Source of the DNA: Phellopilus nigrolimitatus
Lineage: Eukaryota; Basidiomycota; Agaricomycetes; Hymenochaetales; Hymenochaetaceae
DNA: 28,436 bases
Assembly: GCA_021029095.1 (NCBI GenBank)
Contig: JAJOHG010000331.1
Span: 1-28,436 of the forward strand
Direction: 5' to 3'
Positions 1 through 11,222 of the stretch are shown here, piece by piece. The notes below the pieces were generated by a model that was not told the DNA's origin, ran no database searches, and was given only the letters and a program-made list of their open reading frames with translations. Position 1 is the first letter of the stretch. The number at the start of each line of letters is the position of its first letter. Position numbers and translations under genes: made by a program.

Positions 1-560
1 TTACTTCCTAGGAAATCCGGATGCGCACTCTCGTGATTGCATGGTCTGTAGTTCACTAAACGAGCTCTCTCCGCGGATTATGGAACTTCTCTTCACGTAG
101 GGTCCCCTCTTCAATTTAACGGCATATCCTTAAGCACGTTTCACCTCTTGCTTCTTTTAAATAAGTTATGACAAAATCCGCGAGGTCGCCTTGACCTTGC
201 GAATCAATTCCACGTCCTGTACGAATAGCGGCAGTAGGCTCATCGGGAAGTCGCTATATTCTTCTATTCTCCGCCCTATTTTAATGATTTGAAAGCAACC
301 TTAAGAGGTAGAGCTCGATTTACAAGACACATTCGGGTTTTATGCGTACGAAGGTAGGCATGGCAAGCTATATACCCGCGTTTAACCATCTGGAGAACAG
401 CGTCACCGCATCTTGAAGGCCACAACGGGCAAGCTCATCTATGGCGAGCCGTTGGACATTGCTGTATCGTCAGGGCGCCTCACGAGAATCTCGGCGCGGC
501 GAATGGAAATGATTGAAAACATACATAGGCCCGTCTAATGTTAAAAAAACTCGTTTGTTT
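1..560. other. Intergenic left edge, no gene seen
   Basis: No open frame of useful length, no splice-supported exon chain and no tRNA-like block could be found here. The stretch 370-500 is less AT-rich than its surroundings and could be decayed coding sequence, but I cannot assign it to any family. Confidence 0.5.
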
Positions 561-568
561 GCGCGTAC
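561..568. repeat. Target-site duplication, left copy
   Basis: GCGCGTAC directly abuts the left terminal inverted repeat of the element at 569-874 and is repeated without mismatch at 875-882. An exact 8-bp duplication is the signature of hAT transposase insertion. Confidence 0.85.
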
Positions 569-874
569 TAGTGTTGCCGTGGTTTGGTCCGGTTTTCAGC
601 CTTTTTGCTGAAAACCGAACCAAACTTCCGGTTCGGTTCGCAAATTTTAGCCAAACCGAACCGAGTTTCCCGGTTTGGTTCGGCTTGGTTCGGTTTAAAC
701 TGCGGTTTAATTACCATATATGGCAATAAACTCGGTTTGAAACAGGATTTGGCCCAAACCGCACGGTTTGTTTTTACTATTTCATCAAACCGAACCGAAT
801 CGAAACCGAACAGAGGTTTGGTTCAGTTTCAAACCGGGTTTGGATCGGTTCGGGACCAAGCTGCGGCAACATTA
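569..874. mobile_element. Non-autonomous hAT-type MITE, 306 bp
   Basis: Seen: the left end (569-590) begins TAGTGTTGCCG. The reverse complement of the right end (853-874) begins TAATGTTGCCG and matches the left end at 18 of 22 positions. Both ends are flanked by the identical 8-bp duplication GCGCGTAC. The interior is built from many degenerate copies of GGTTCGG/CCGAACC in both orientations, so the whole element can fold back on itself. It encodes no transposase; the short open frames inside it are by-products of the repeat. Known: hAT elements create 8-bp duplications and often begin with TAG or CAG followed by GTTG-like sequence. Inference: a MITE mobilised in trans by an autonomous hAT element elsewhere in the genome. 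The exact duplication suggests a fairly recent insertion. It sits about 640 bp upstream of the gene at 1512. Confidence 0.85.
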
Positions 875-882
875 GCGCGTAC
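875..882. repeat. Target-site duplication, right copy
   Basis: GCGCGTAC, identical to 561-568, directly follows the right terminus (CGGCAACATTA) of the MITE. Confidence 0.85.
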
Positions 883-1511
883 CAGTATTTAATTTTCCCG
901 GGATGCTTTCCATTAAACCCGGTTATGCCGCGATCCGAGCAAGCATTCTATTGCTCTCACAAACTAGATTTGGCATTTAATCCTCCCCGCGGATTAAGAA
1001 ACGTTTTCTCTTAGTTGCGATAGCGAAACACCAAATTGACTCGAAACAAATGTAATTGAGATTTCATCTTATGCAACAAGAAGTTTTGTGGGTATATTAT
1101 TGGCACCATATTGACACAGGGCCGAAACGCGGCAGTATAGAAGCGCTCGGATTACTATATCCCTCGTTCTTCGAAGGAGCATCAGAATTCGTTACTGTCA
1201 GAGTCCAATTGAGTGCGAGTCACGGATTCCCATCTCGCTCGATCATCTTCTCCCGTCTGACACCGCCCCAAGCGCGCGCAGGCCTGAAAGGACAAGCGAT
1301 ACGGTTTTGCCTGCTTAACTGCAACCGTTCTGATTCTTCTGGGCTCTATGTAGCTCCATTTGACTCTTCCTCGAGGCCAATCGGGCCAGTCCTCTCCTTC
1401 TTTCCCGTATTAGTTTTTCCTGCTTTTTTCCAGAGCCATTTGAAGTAGTACTCGACGCCCGCTCCCTCTTCCTCATCTAAACTATCATCCAAGGCGTGGA
1501 ATTTCCGGACA
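883..1511. other. Intergenic, upstream of the 1512 gene
   Basis: Presumed promoter and 5' leader of the following gene. A pyrimidine-rich tract (about 1385-1490) immediately precedes the ATG, as is common in fungal leaders. The open frame at 1056-1448 has no recognisable feature and I do not call it. Confidence 0.45.
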
Positions 1512-2630
1512 ATGGACACCCCAAGCTCTCAGAATAACGCGCAAGAAATGGCCGATCGTGAGCGCGAGGTGAGTTGACGCAGCTCCTACTCGTCCTTTTT
1601 CCGCTTATATTCACTCGTTCCTTATCTCCTCATTCGTCTACGAAAGAACGCCCGCGGATATTCCCTCGACGACGAGGAATTGTCTTCCATCGGTGCTGAA
1701 GCTCGTGCGGCGTATCTGCTCGAATTCAACGAGTCTTCTCAGGCGCACCCGGAGCTCCTTCAAGTGGATTCGCGATCGATACCATCTCCGACGCATGCAC
1801 ACACAGGTCTCGGTGTCGAAGACTCTGATACAAGATTTTCCGCCAAAACCTTGCTGGCAGCGCAATCGCATCAAGGACACATGATAATCAAACAATACAC
1901 ATTCATAAAAGAAAACGACATGAAATTATCGTGTCTGGACGTACTCGAGAACAAAACGGTGTTGGAGTATACGCCCGGCGCAGGCGCGTTTGCACACAAA
2001 ATCATCAACTTCGGGATAGATGAAATTGAAGGCACGGAGGAAAATAGCTCGGAGGTAATTCTGGTCGTTCACCTGGCAGACGTATACGGAGCCGGTACGT
2101 TATTATCCGACTCTTCTGTTCCGCATCTTGAAGCGTGCTCAGAACTGCTTGCGCTCAATATAGTGCATATTGAAGTTCTACGCATATGCACGATGGATTG
2201 GAGCACTACCACGTTAATCAAAAAGGAACTTCCAATCGGAAGAGACTACGCTGAGACTCACCAGTCAGACAGAGTGCGCGTTTTTGCGAACGCTCAGAGC
2301 GCGTTGCTTTTGGTGAGGGAATATGTCATCCTTGTGGATTGGTTGGTTGGGCGTCTTGCGAGATTGTTGATTGTAAGTGTACGAAGCGTCGTACTGACAC
2401 CTATCTGATACATTTTTCGTCAGCCTACTTCCGCCTCAATCGAAAGTATGGAGATCACCGACGTCCGAAACTTGCATTTTGTGACGTTCGACGACGAAGG
2501 CGACTTTGTCGATCCTAGTCCTTCACTTTCCCAGGTCTTCATATCCATCGATGCATTGTGGACAGAAGCAGAAAGGATGACCGCGAGCGAGGTTCACGCA
2601 GACTTGGCACGGCAGACTGGCTCTTCCTGA
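1512..2630 (+). CDS. Orphan hypothetical protein, 329 aa, three exons
   Basis: Exons 1512-1568, 1647-2372 and 2424-2630. Introns are 78 bp (GTGAGT...AAG) and 51 bp (GTAAGT...CAG), and both are phase 0. The joined frame runs from ATG to TGA without a break, which is the main support for a real gene. The protein begins MDTPSSQNNAQEM, with an acidic and polar N-terminal part. A helical hydrophobic patch (ALLLVREYVILVDWLVG) ends exon 2, and the C-terminal part is acidic (FVTFDDEGDFVDP). There is no signal peptide, no clear membrane anchor and no catalytic motif that I recognise. I do not know the family; the size and repeat-free composition fit the lineage-restricted proteins common in mushroom genomes. 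A downstream in-frame ATG at codon 13 is an alternative start. Confidence 0.6.
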
Positions 2631-3001
2631 ACAAAACAGCGTCATCGACCTCACCAAGGTGATAAAGAAAGACAGCGAAGGTCATGTAGATTGAAACGTG
2701 TCTCTACGAAGCAAACTGGGGCTTGGTCCTTCTTGAAATATATTCCGATATCCTATGCAAATACTGGAATACTGAGAAATATATGTTCTTCTCGGGGGAT
2801 GAATCTACAGGCATCAGCAGTGCGAAGCTGACGGAAGGATTTGATTTACGAGCTAGACGATTTAAGCTGACTTGCACATCGAAATAACATGAGCATACGC
2901 GTTTGAGTTTTAGTTTGACGTGGCATGGTATGAGCAACAAAGAATCGCAGACGTGTTGCGGATTAAGTAAATTTAAGTTCCGCCTGATCCGAGTCCCCAA
3001 A

Positions 3002-3044
3002 GTACTCGCGGCAATCCCACAAGTTGTGGGATTGCCGCGAGTAC
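3002..3044. repeat. Perfect palindrome, 21-bp arms, 1-nt spacer
   Basis: The arm GTACTCGCGGCAATCCCACAA (3002-3022) is followed by a single G (3023) and then by its exact reverse complement (3024-3044). No mismatch is present. It could extrude as a cruciform or form a very stable hairpin if transcribed. It lies 28 bp from a second, unrelated perfect palindrome. Confidence 0.9.
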
Positions 3045-3072
3045 GTTGTAGAAATGACCTATGAAACTTTTG

Positions 3073-3113
3073 AGTTGAAATATCAGTTGTGGCCCACAAC
3101 TGATATTTCAACT
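3073..3113. repeat. Perfect palindrome, 20-bp arms, 1-nt spacer
   Basis: The arm AGTTGAAATATCAGTTGTGG (3073-3092), a single C (3093) and the exact reverse complement (3094-3113). The arm sequence differs from the palindrome at 3002-3044, yet the architecture is the same (about 20-bp arms, one central base). Confidence 0.9.
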
Positions 3114-3698
3114 GTAAATCGTCGCTGAGCCTTGAGACGAGCACACATTCAGTATAGATCTGGCTAAAGGTTGCCTGAAGAAAAAACAACCCGACCACCT
3201 ATATATTAACCAGTCTATAGTACATTGCAATACAAACCGTGAGTAGATGTATACACAGTATCGCGCTTGCGCCAATACAACTTTACAAAAACCAACAAAT
3301 GTAAGTAAATTCTCAGTAAGGAGTCGAATACGCGTGTCTTTTGTATTCGAACAATATGCACAGTATACAAAGTTTTCCATCATCCCGAGAGATAGCAAAT
3401 GAGAACAACAAGAAAGCGTATAGACGTATGTTCAACGAAATAAAATATGAAGAGAGATGGATATGCTGCTAATCAGCATGAGGATGAGCGATAGAAAACG
3501 GCAGTGACACTGTAAAGAGAGATCAAGAAAGACGTGGAACGAAGCCGAACGAGTAGAAGCCGTAAGAGTAACAATATCAAAGAGAGAAGCCACCTGTCAA
3601 GTGCAACACGAATACTGGCAATCAAATAGAACGGGGAACAAATATAAGCTTGCATTCCATCGAAGCAGGAAAGATGACCTGAATTGAAATTAAGGTCG

Positions 3699-5781
3699 TT
3701 AGTTATTATTATTTACAAAACTTTGAGTCAAAGCGAGATAACGCACGAAGCTATCCTTGATCTCCATGCTCCGCTCGTTCGTCTCCGGCGGCGCGACGAC
3801 GTCAAAGTTGCGCACCAGTGCAGCGAGCACGATGCGCAGCACGTTCTGTGCCATGTTCTGACCGCCGCACACACGCGAGCCGTGCCCGAAAGGGAACATA
3901 TGCTCAGCCATTTGTGCCTGGATAGTCGTCGTGTTGAGCCTGGAGACCGAACCCTTCTCGGCATCTGAAAGGGCGGGAAACAATGATGCCGAATGGGCAG
4001 ATGCAGACGTAGAAGTGTCAGAGCTTGGAGAAAGAAGAGCCGCAGGATTTTCGAGAAGCCAACGATCAGGGAGAAACAGTTCGGGAGAGAAAAATACGTT
4101 CGGGTGGCGGTGAGAGGACCAGGCTTGCGAAGCAATAATCGTCCCAGAAGGCAAACCGTGTCCCAGAAGCATGTACTCCGATTTAGCCTCCGGGACTACG
4201 CGTTCGAGGGGACTAGGTGCTGCGGTGTATACACGAAGACCTGATAGATTATTAAATTTAGCGAAATAATTAAATAAGCCGAAGTACCTTCTTTGATAAC
4301 AGCGGTGAGGTAGGGTAAACGTTGCAAAACTTGTATATCTGGGATCTGTAAAGGGTCGTGCATGACCCCGCTTAATTCCGCTTGAAGGCGAAGCATGACA
4401 TCGCGACGTTGACTCAGTTCATACAATAAATACGACAACGTCGTCGACGTTGTGTCTGAGCCCGCTATTCTGCAAAAACAGGAATATGCTTAGACAAAAG
4501 ACAAAGCGCTTCGCAACCAGAAGACGTACAGATGGCCAACACACTCAGACACAATGTCTTCCTCCGGCATCACCTCGCGTTCAGAGTACTTATGGTGAAG
4601 GAGACGCATTACAAGTGACATCTTCTCGTTGTCGTCCGCGCTGCTTTTGCCAGATTGAAGCGATATGCGAATTTCGCGGACGCGATCCTCAACAAACTCG
4701 ATAAAGAATCAGGAGATTGAAGGCGGAAGAAATAAAACGTGCATACCCTTGAGAGAATCCTATCGGAATCAAAAAGCAGCTGTACGCGCTGGTTTGGGAT
4801 GTAAGTTAAAATACTCCATAACCAGACGGGTAGAGCACTCTTCTACAAGCCGAAGTTGAATAATTACAAGCACAATTTAAAACGCAAAACTCACAAGCAC
4901 TCCGCGTTTAGGGAAGTCTTCGATAGCCATGCTCAGCAAGTCGGATGGAGCGCGAGCGGCCCCAATGTTATGTTGCTTCCAGGCAGGAAGAGAATGAACA
5001 TTGTAAGCGAAGAGGTGCATGCAGTTGATGTCGATCATGAGGTGACGAAGAAGTAATAATGTGTCGACAGCAATCAAAGAGTGACTTTCAGCAACATTGA
5101 GCATCTGAAATGTATAAATGTGCCTCAGCAGCAGACCAATATGTTCAGAACTGAGTCGCTCACATCAATCATTTCCTTAACGAAACCGTGAATTTCGGAC
5201 TCGAAAAGCGCCAAGTGCTTTGGGTTGTAATGAGGCGTGTAACCTTTCTTACGAATCTGGTGAGCGCTGTGCTCGAGCGTTGTCATGCTAGTCGAGGAAT
5301 AAACTTAGATGACTCGCCAGAGATTCATAGCAGACTCACTTACGCATGATCATTATTGTTCCTGCCCGCAGAATAAACCGGCTGAATACGTATCTTACGG
5401 GAGAGATCGGCGAATGACTTACGTCAAAAGAGCTTTGTACCAGCTGCTTTTGCTGAGTCTGCTGCTCACGCCGTACACAGTCTTCATTGCCGGAACATCG
5501 ACGAACAAAATCTTGTTCGGCGCCATGCGCACGATCGGACCGTACTTGAGGAAGAGATCGTCGAGCGCACGGCAGCGACGAAGACGCAGGACATGGCTCA
5601 CGAGCCAGATATCGGAAACCGCGGCGTACCATGGCCCAGGAATGCCACGCAGTGGTGAGAGAAAAAGGCGGTAAATCGCAACGGAGACAATATAGAAGAC
5701 GACAACGGCGAGGGAAAGCGAGCAGAAGACGTAGATATGGGATTGCGCTGCTGACCAGAGACGGCGCAGGAGGATATCCAT
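3699..5781 (-). CDS. Cytochrome P450 monooxygenase A, 559 aa
   Basis: Seven exons on the minus strand: 5423-5781, 5164-5287, 4895-5104, 4747-4842, 4530-4696, 4288-4469, 3699-4240. All phases close. Residues 16-38 form an ER membrane anchor, followed by a proline hinge (IPGPW, about 47-51). The I-helix motif is AGSDTT (321-326), the K-helix ExxR is E379-R382 and the PxRF-type motif is PDRW (437-440). The heme loop is FGHGSRVCGG with ligand Cys504. The N-terminal stretch around YGPIVRMAPNKILFVD resembles the pisatin demethylase/benzoate hydroxylase-like group of fungal P450s. An atypically long Ser/Thr-rich insert (about 441-490) lies between PDRW and the heme loop. It would take electrons from cytochrome P450 reductase to hydroxylate a small substrate, which the sequence does not reveal. 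It is co-oriented with the adenylate-forming reductase about 1.1 kb upstream and is a likely cluster partner. It looks intact. Confidence 0.88.
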
Positions 5782-5837
5782 CGCACTGAAGTTCGGGAAA
5801 TGAAACAGAAACTAGAGAATGTCGCTGACAGACGTGC

Positions 5838-5847
5838 CTTATATACC
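5838..5847 (-). promoter_or_regulatory. TATA box candidate of P450 A
   Basis: GGTATATAAGG-type sequence on the minus strand, centred about 60 nt upstream of the P450 A start codon, which leaves a short 5' leader. Inferred from sequence and position only. Confidence 0.5.
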
Positions 5848-6875
5848 TCAATCACGGATAAGTACGAGAAGATCAAGAAGCGGAAAGGACATTGTCTTCG
5901 AAGTTCCCGGTGCCTATTGTCAGACAGGGTGCTTCTTCTTTGCCGGTGGTAGACTATCCAGATCTGTCCTCGACCGCAAACATCTTGGGAGTTTCGACTG
6001 GCTTTTTGAGCAAGATCGTCCAGTTTCAGTTCGTCGCTAGGCAGTTTATATAAGTGCGATTGACATATTTGACAGAGGCGCCGATCGAGAAAATAAACGT
6101 CGTTTATCCTTCAAGGTTCAGCGAGGGTGGCGAAATTCTAGCAACACCTTGTACCCAAGCGGACATCGCAGACCATTCCGGCTGCTATAAAAGACAGAAA
6201 CATTTCAAGAGGCACAGGAAAAAAGATGGGAGAGGTTAGAACGCACAGGTCAGATGTCACTAAAACCGAGTACATTTCCGGTGGCGTTGATTCATACATG
6301 CGCAAGTGCACGCTTCAGCCAAAGCTCGGAACGCATGTTCATTACTGGAGAGAGTAGCGACATATCGAGTCTAGTGAGGAGGGTAAGGCACGTGGGAGAA
6401 TTATGACATTACTCCGGCCTGTCGCACCACGTATGGCGTCGGCTGGGGTATCATCTAACTTTTGGTCAAAAGTGCACAAGCAGAATGTAATGGTGAACAT
6501 ACCATTTACTATCGATTTGGCACCAAGTAATCAACGACCAGCTCTGAATCGAAAAGCAAAAATACATTGACAACGTCGCTCATGCCACGAACAGGGAAAA
6601 AAGTCAACGTACTTCACACACTACCAAAGCGCTCAAATAGCGAACCAAGGGTCGTGAAACAAAGATCTTATGTTGTGATGGCGTTGTCGCGGGGCTTTCA
6701 AACAGGAGAGACCAAAAAATAACCGAGAATGAGTAATCATGATTACGTTATAGATTATATTTACCACGACTCACCGAACACTTTGTGCTCGTATATTCAA
6801 ATCCCAACACTTCGCCTCTATAAAGTACATATTATAGCCGAAGCATGGTCTACTTTCTGAACCAGCTTCAGAGAT
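5848..6875. other. Intergenic between P450 A and the reductase
   Basis: About 1 kb that should hold the P450 A promoter and the reductase 3' end. A TATAAAAG on the plus strand (about 6185) has no gene behind it. A 14-bp self-complementary GTAATCATGATTAC lies at 6733-6746. No coding exon chain was found. Confidence 0.45.
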
Positions 6876-9800
6876 TTAAGCTCGCGGTAGGAACCCAGAC
6901 TCCCTCCAGTTCTCTACCCACATCCGCACGTTCTTCTCTCCGATCTGCTCCGCCTCTCTCAGCGCCTTCGACGCTGCCTCCGCGTGATGGCACCGCAGCT
7001 TCGCGAGGCCAAGTGGCTCCCAGTCTTGCACATTTCCCATGTACGCCGCAGCGGCGCGGAAGAAGTCCAGCAGGCGCAATGCCGGGTTCGCGCGGAATGC
7101 ATCCTCCACAGTCGCCGAGTCTGGAGTCCCAGATGAATTTGAGTAGAGCGAAGATTGGGCATTTTCGAGCGCGCTCAGCCATCCTGCGTATGGTACGGTA
7201 GGGAGATCAAGCGCGGTGGAGAACGAAGCGATGATGGAAGACCAGGAAACAGGCCGCGGGTGGATGAGGTGTAGGATATTGTCATGCGCGTGCAGCATGT
7301 CGACAATTCCTCCAGCCGCATCGTGCGCAGTGAGCCACGAAACAGACTGTAGGAAGGCAAGTAGAACGTAAGCAAAAGCGAAGTGAAATGAAGTGAAAAA
7401 AGGAGATAGCAACGCTCACCCCCTCGACGTCCGGCAGCTTGCCAAGCGCAATGCTGGACTTGACCACGCTCGGGAACCATTCATGCGTGTTCCATGCACC
7501 GCTCGGTCCACCGGTCATCTGACCGCATCGAACTACGGTCGAGCTCAACGGCGTCTTCTCGGACGCCTTCTGGAGAATCTGCTCGGAAACCCACTTCGAC
7601 TCGCTGTACCCAGTACCGATCGCGCTGTCTGGCGTCGTAAGCGGCTCTTCTGGCGCGGGCTCGGTTCTAGTGTAGTCTGCAACACACGTTACAAAGTAAG
7701 CATGGAGTGAGAATGCGAATACAGAAGAACCAATGAGAGTACTGACTGCTGAACACCCCGATGGAACTGACGAAAAGCACGCGCGCTGGAGTAGCCCCGT
7801 GTCCACCAAGAGAGAAGTCGACGAAGTTACGCACACTCCGGATGTTCGACTCGAAAGAAGTGACCGCAACATTGAAATTCACTCTCCATCCTGGTTGGAC
7901 AACGTAACATCAGTATCAAGAATACTAAAGCCTGCTCGAGAAACTCACCATTATGTATAACATGTGTCACCGAGGATTGCAACTGCGCATTCATTAGCTT
8001 TTTCCCTCTCGAATTAAAATGCAATGCATTACCTCTTCAAAGTGCTTTGGGTCGATAGCAAAATCGGCGTGGCTCGGGTCACCCTCCAGAAAACTCACTT
8101 TCGCGTCGCTTAGAAGTCCGACGTTCAAACTCTCCCTCTCGAAAGCCCTCAAGTGTCTCTCCTTTCCAGAAACACCGTCGGACGAAGGCCGCGACATCGC
8201 GTATACATGCCTCACCGCGGGGTCCTCGACAAGTTTTGCCAGGATGTTCGACCCAAGCGATCCTGTGCCTCCAGTCAGCAGGACAACATCGCCGTTCCCG
8301 ATGGTCCCCGTGCCTGGCTCGAACTCGGGGAAGGTCTTCGTGTATTTCGTGACGAGCGCCTGCAGCTCGCGGCGCTTCGCCTCCGCGTCGCCCGCGACAT
8401 CAACCGATGTCCCCAAAACGCTGGTGGACAAGTACTTCGCGAGACGGGAGATGGCCGGGTAGTCATAGACGAACGTCGAGGAAATATTGCGTGCTATGGT
8501 TGGCTGCGAGTTGCGCAGGACGCCCAGGACAGTATTTCGGATCCAGGTTGCTTGGAGACTAAAGGTAGCAGCTTCATTTGATGCAAGTCACGAAGAACAC
8601 CAGGAGCTAGATCGTACCTGTCCAGTCCAAACTCAAACAAGTCCGCGTCGTCCGGGATGACGCCGTTATCCTTTTTCATCGTCCGCTCCACGATATCCCT
8701 GGCAAACTCCGTGGCACGAGGCAGAGACCAATCCACCGGACCCGCAACGTCCTCCTGCGCGCTTTCATCGACTGCTTTATATAGCGCATCGATTTCCGCA
8801 TCATAATCGTCAAGGATAGCCTGCCGACGAAGTGTGTCCTTGGAAGTGATAGAGAACGGCTTCGACGGTGAGGCGATGAGGATCATCTGAAGACATAACA
8901 CCGCGACGACGTCCGAGTGAGCTACAATAGTAGCAGTTCCTAGAGAAGAGTAAAACGCACCTCTTTGAAGATTCGCGAGTGTGTTGGGGCGTACGCATTC
9001 ATACGCTCGATCGTGGGCCTTTCCAATACGAACATCAGCTTCCGGATGGATGAAAAGTTCTAAAAATAACCCACCAGATTATGTTCCTGAATTCGACGAG
9101 CTTCTGTGAGTCTGTGGGATCGAATGTAAACGGTTCCTTCGGCTGCACTAGCACTCCACAATTGAAGCGCCCGCGCCCGAATATGACCGCGCCGCTGACA
9201 AGAGGGTCGCGTGCCAGGATTCCTTCTACCGCCATCGACACGTGCATGCTAAGCATAATGTTTCGCATGGAGAAAGCTTAAAACGCACCAAGTGGCCCGG
9301 GGTTCGTCTTCTCGCCTGTCGAGTGCATAATCTGGTCGTCCGTGCGCCCGACGACCTTCCAATACCCCTCCTTTGTCGGATGCGGAGAAACGAGGTCGGC
9401 CGTCGCATATGCATTGCGCCCGTTTATTACAGTGTTAAGGACATTCGGGCGGAAGAAGTCCGTTTCCTGATAGAAGGCGATGAATTTTGAGCCAAAGAAA
9501 TGCATAGAAGTAAAATAAATTATTCTTACGAAAATTACGATCTCGAATTCATTATTCCCGTTGTCAATGAAATAGGCTTCTCTGGCAGGAGAAATCTTGA
9601 AATACTCCCAATCTCTGCCGGTTCGCTCTGTAGGCGAAAGGTCAGATTACAGCGTCTCATTCATACCCCGCTGAATGAGGAAGCATCATACCTTGTAGGA
9701 AGTCGTTGATAATCATTGTTTGAGTCCTAGAGAAATGATATCAGTCATACGAAAGGGTAAAACAACTTGCAAAGTTAGTCAACAAGTACTTACGATGCTA

Positions 9801-11167
9801 AACAGGCAACCACATTGACACCGTTCGAAGCAAGAGAGTCTCCGGCGTCTTTACTGAGTGGCCCACCTCCGAATATCTTCAAACCTATTTCAGTCTATAT
9901 AGGCGAAACGATGCGACATGTAAGCTTACAATTGCCTTTGTTGTCTTCGCCAACGCTTCGACGTAGTCAGACTCATGTGACCAGCTCTGAGAAGAGAGTC
10001 CACATTATTTAAGTTATAGCGAATTGACTGAAATGGCTAACCTCCATAAACGACGGAGCACAGAAGACATAATCGGCTTTACATGACATCATGCCTTCTA
10101 GTACGTTCACTGGGTTCGGAACAGTAGGAGGAGACTGAGGCTTGAAGACCGCTGCGATCATACCGGTCGAGACCTATTATGGATTACGAAACTGCTCTGT
10201 CTTTTCTTTGAACAGAAAAGGACGCACGACATGGAGAACAACGAGCATGCCCATGCCGTGGAACATGGGCAGGGAGTGGCACCCCCAGATGCTCCCGGCG
10301 AAATCGATTTCACCAAAGCCTAACTCGGTGGTTAAGCTATTATTGATCATTTATTCCAACAGCTAACTTACATGGCGATGCAGCGCATTTGACTAGCGAC
10401 CTATGGGTAAAGGGAATCGGCTTCGGGAACGCTGTCGTGCCTAATAAATTATGGCTCGTTAGCTCCGAGGCGTAAGAGTCGAGGGCTTGGCACGTTACCA
10501 GAGGAGTGGAAGATAATAGATTCCGCATCCATGTCGATCTCGGCGATTGGCTCGGGAGTGAAGGAACGATCGAATCCCGTCGTGGGGAAAAAGTCCTCAA
10601 AAACAGGCATATTGCACTTCTCCACCGCGTTCTCGGCAGAGAGCCCGGCAAGTGCAGCAGTTGCCAGGTTCTGCAAGGATGTATCGGCCGCGACGAAGAG
10701 GTGCGTTGCCTTTGTTTGCGTGAGAAGGGCAGCGACCGCGGGCGGGCTGTTGCGCGGGGAGATAGGGAAGATCACCCAGCCAGTGCGCATTGCGCCGACG
10801 ATCAAGCTGAGGAATGTTATGGCATCTTGAAGGTATTAGTTGTAGTACAGATCAGAGAGCGTGTCCACATACCAGATGTAGCCAAGACAGCGATCACTGG
10901 CGGCTCCCCGCTGCTGTTCGACCCGAAAGGCCTCCCGACAGTTTTCCGCACGAACCGCGTCGCGCGGTGGATGCCTTGCACGGCTTCATTCCAAAGTATG
11001 GTCCTTTTCGAGCCCGGTGCATCGTCAAAGACGAACAGAGGATGGTTCGGCGAATGCTCGGCTTGCCAGTCGTATAGCGCGGGAAGGCTCAGGGACGCGT
11101 CGAGCGGAGGCTGGACGAAAGTCGAGCTCTGAAGGCCTTGTGTGTTGGGTACAGTAAGAGGAGCCAT
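6876..11167 (-). CDS. NRPS-like adenylate-forming reductase (A-T-R), 1091 aa
   Basis: Eighteen exons, minus strand: 10873-11167, 10499-10825, 10372-10440, 10228-10319, 10042-10173, 9930-9986, 9794-9876, 9692-9726, 9530-9627, 9289-9466, 9075-9225, 8961-9018, 8618-8886, 8033-8558, 7949-7982, 7747-7890, 7420-7676, 6876-7346. All phases close. Adenylation domain (about 20-560): ATP-binding loop HSSGTTAFPKP (205-215), YATADLV with D420, GRTDDQ (436-441), candidate catalytic Lys541. Carrier domain: FEFGLDSLQ with phosphopantetheine Ser615, whose codon is split by an intron. Thioester reductase domain: Rossmann loop TGGTGSLG (710-717), VTHVIHNGWRVNFN and catalytic Tyr873/Lys877 in YSESK. There is no condensation domain, so it should activate one carboxylic acid, load it and release it reductively with NADPH, normally as an aldehyde. 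The architecture is common in basidiomycetes. The substrate cannot be read from the sequence; alpha-aminoadipate reductase of lysine synthesis is much longer, so it is not that. Core enzyme of the candidate cluster. Confidence 0.93.
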
Positions 11168-11210
11168 GACTGAAGCTGGTATGAACGGTCTCAGCTCTGG
11201 GACCGAGCCT

Positions 11211-11222
11211 GGTAATTATATC
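11211..11222 (-). promoter_or_regulatory. TATA box candidate of the reductase gene
   Basis: GATATAATTACC on the minus strand, about 45-55 nt before the reductase ATG. Inferred from position and composition. Confidence 0.45.

Larger units (their letters stand above)
2631..3698. other. Intergenic between convergent genes
   Basis: About 1.07 kb of AT-rich sequence between the stop of the 1512 gene and the stop of the minus-strand P450. It contains two perfect palindromes (listed separately). The longest open frame in it, on the minus strand over 2704-3198, runs through both palindromes and resembles nothing, so I do not call it. Confidence 0.5.

Noticed and set aside
538..892. Two open frames rich in Phe/Gly/Ser repeats
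   Set aside because: They lie inside the MITE and translate the GGTTCGG repeat; no protein expected.
1056..1448. 130-codon open frame upstream of the orphan gene
   Set aside because: Its outermost start is not an ATG, it has no motif, and it occupies the probable promoter and pyrimidine-rich leader.
2704..3198. 164-codon minus-strand open frame
   Set aside because: It runs straight through both perfect palindromes, so its openness is partly a symmetry effect; no domain and no intron support.
6733..6746. 14-bp palindrome GTAATCATGATTAC
   Set aside because: A single copy in AT-rich intergenic DNA with no second site nearby; too little to claim an operator.
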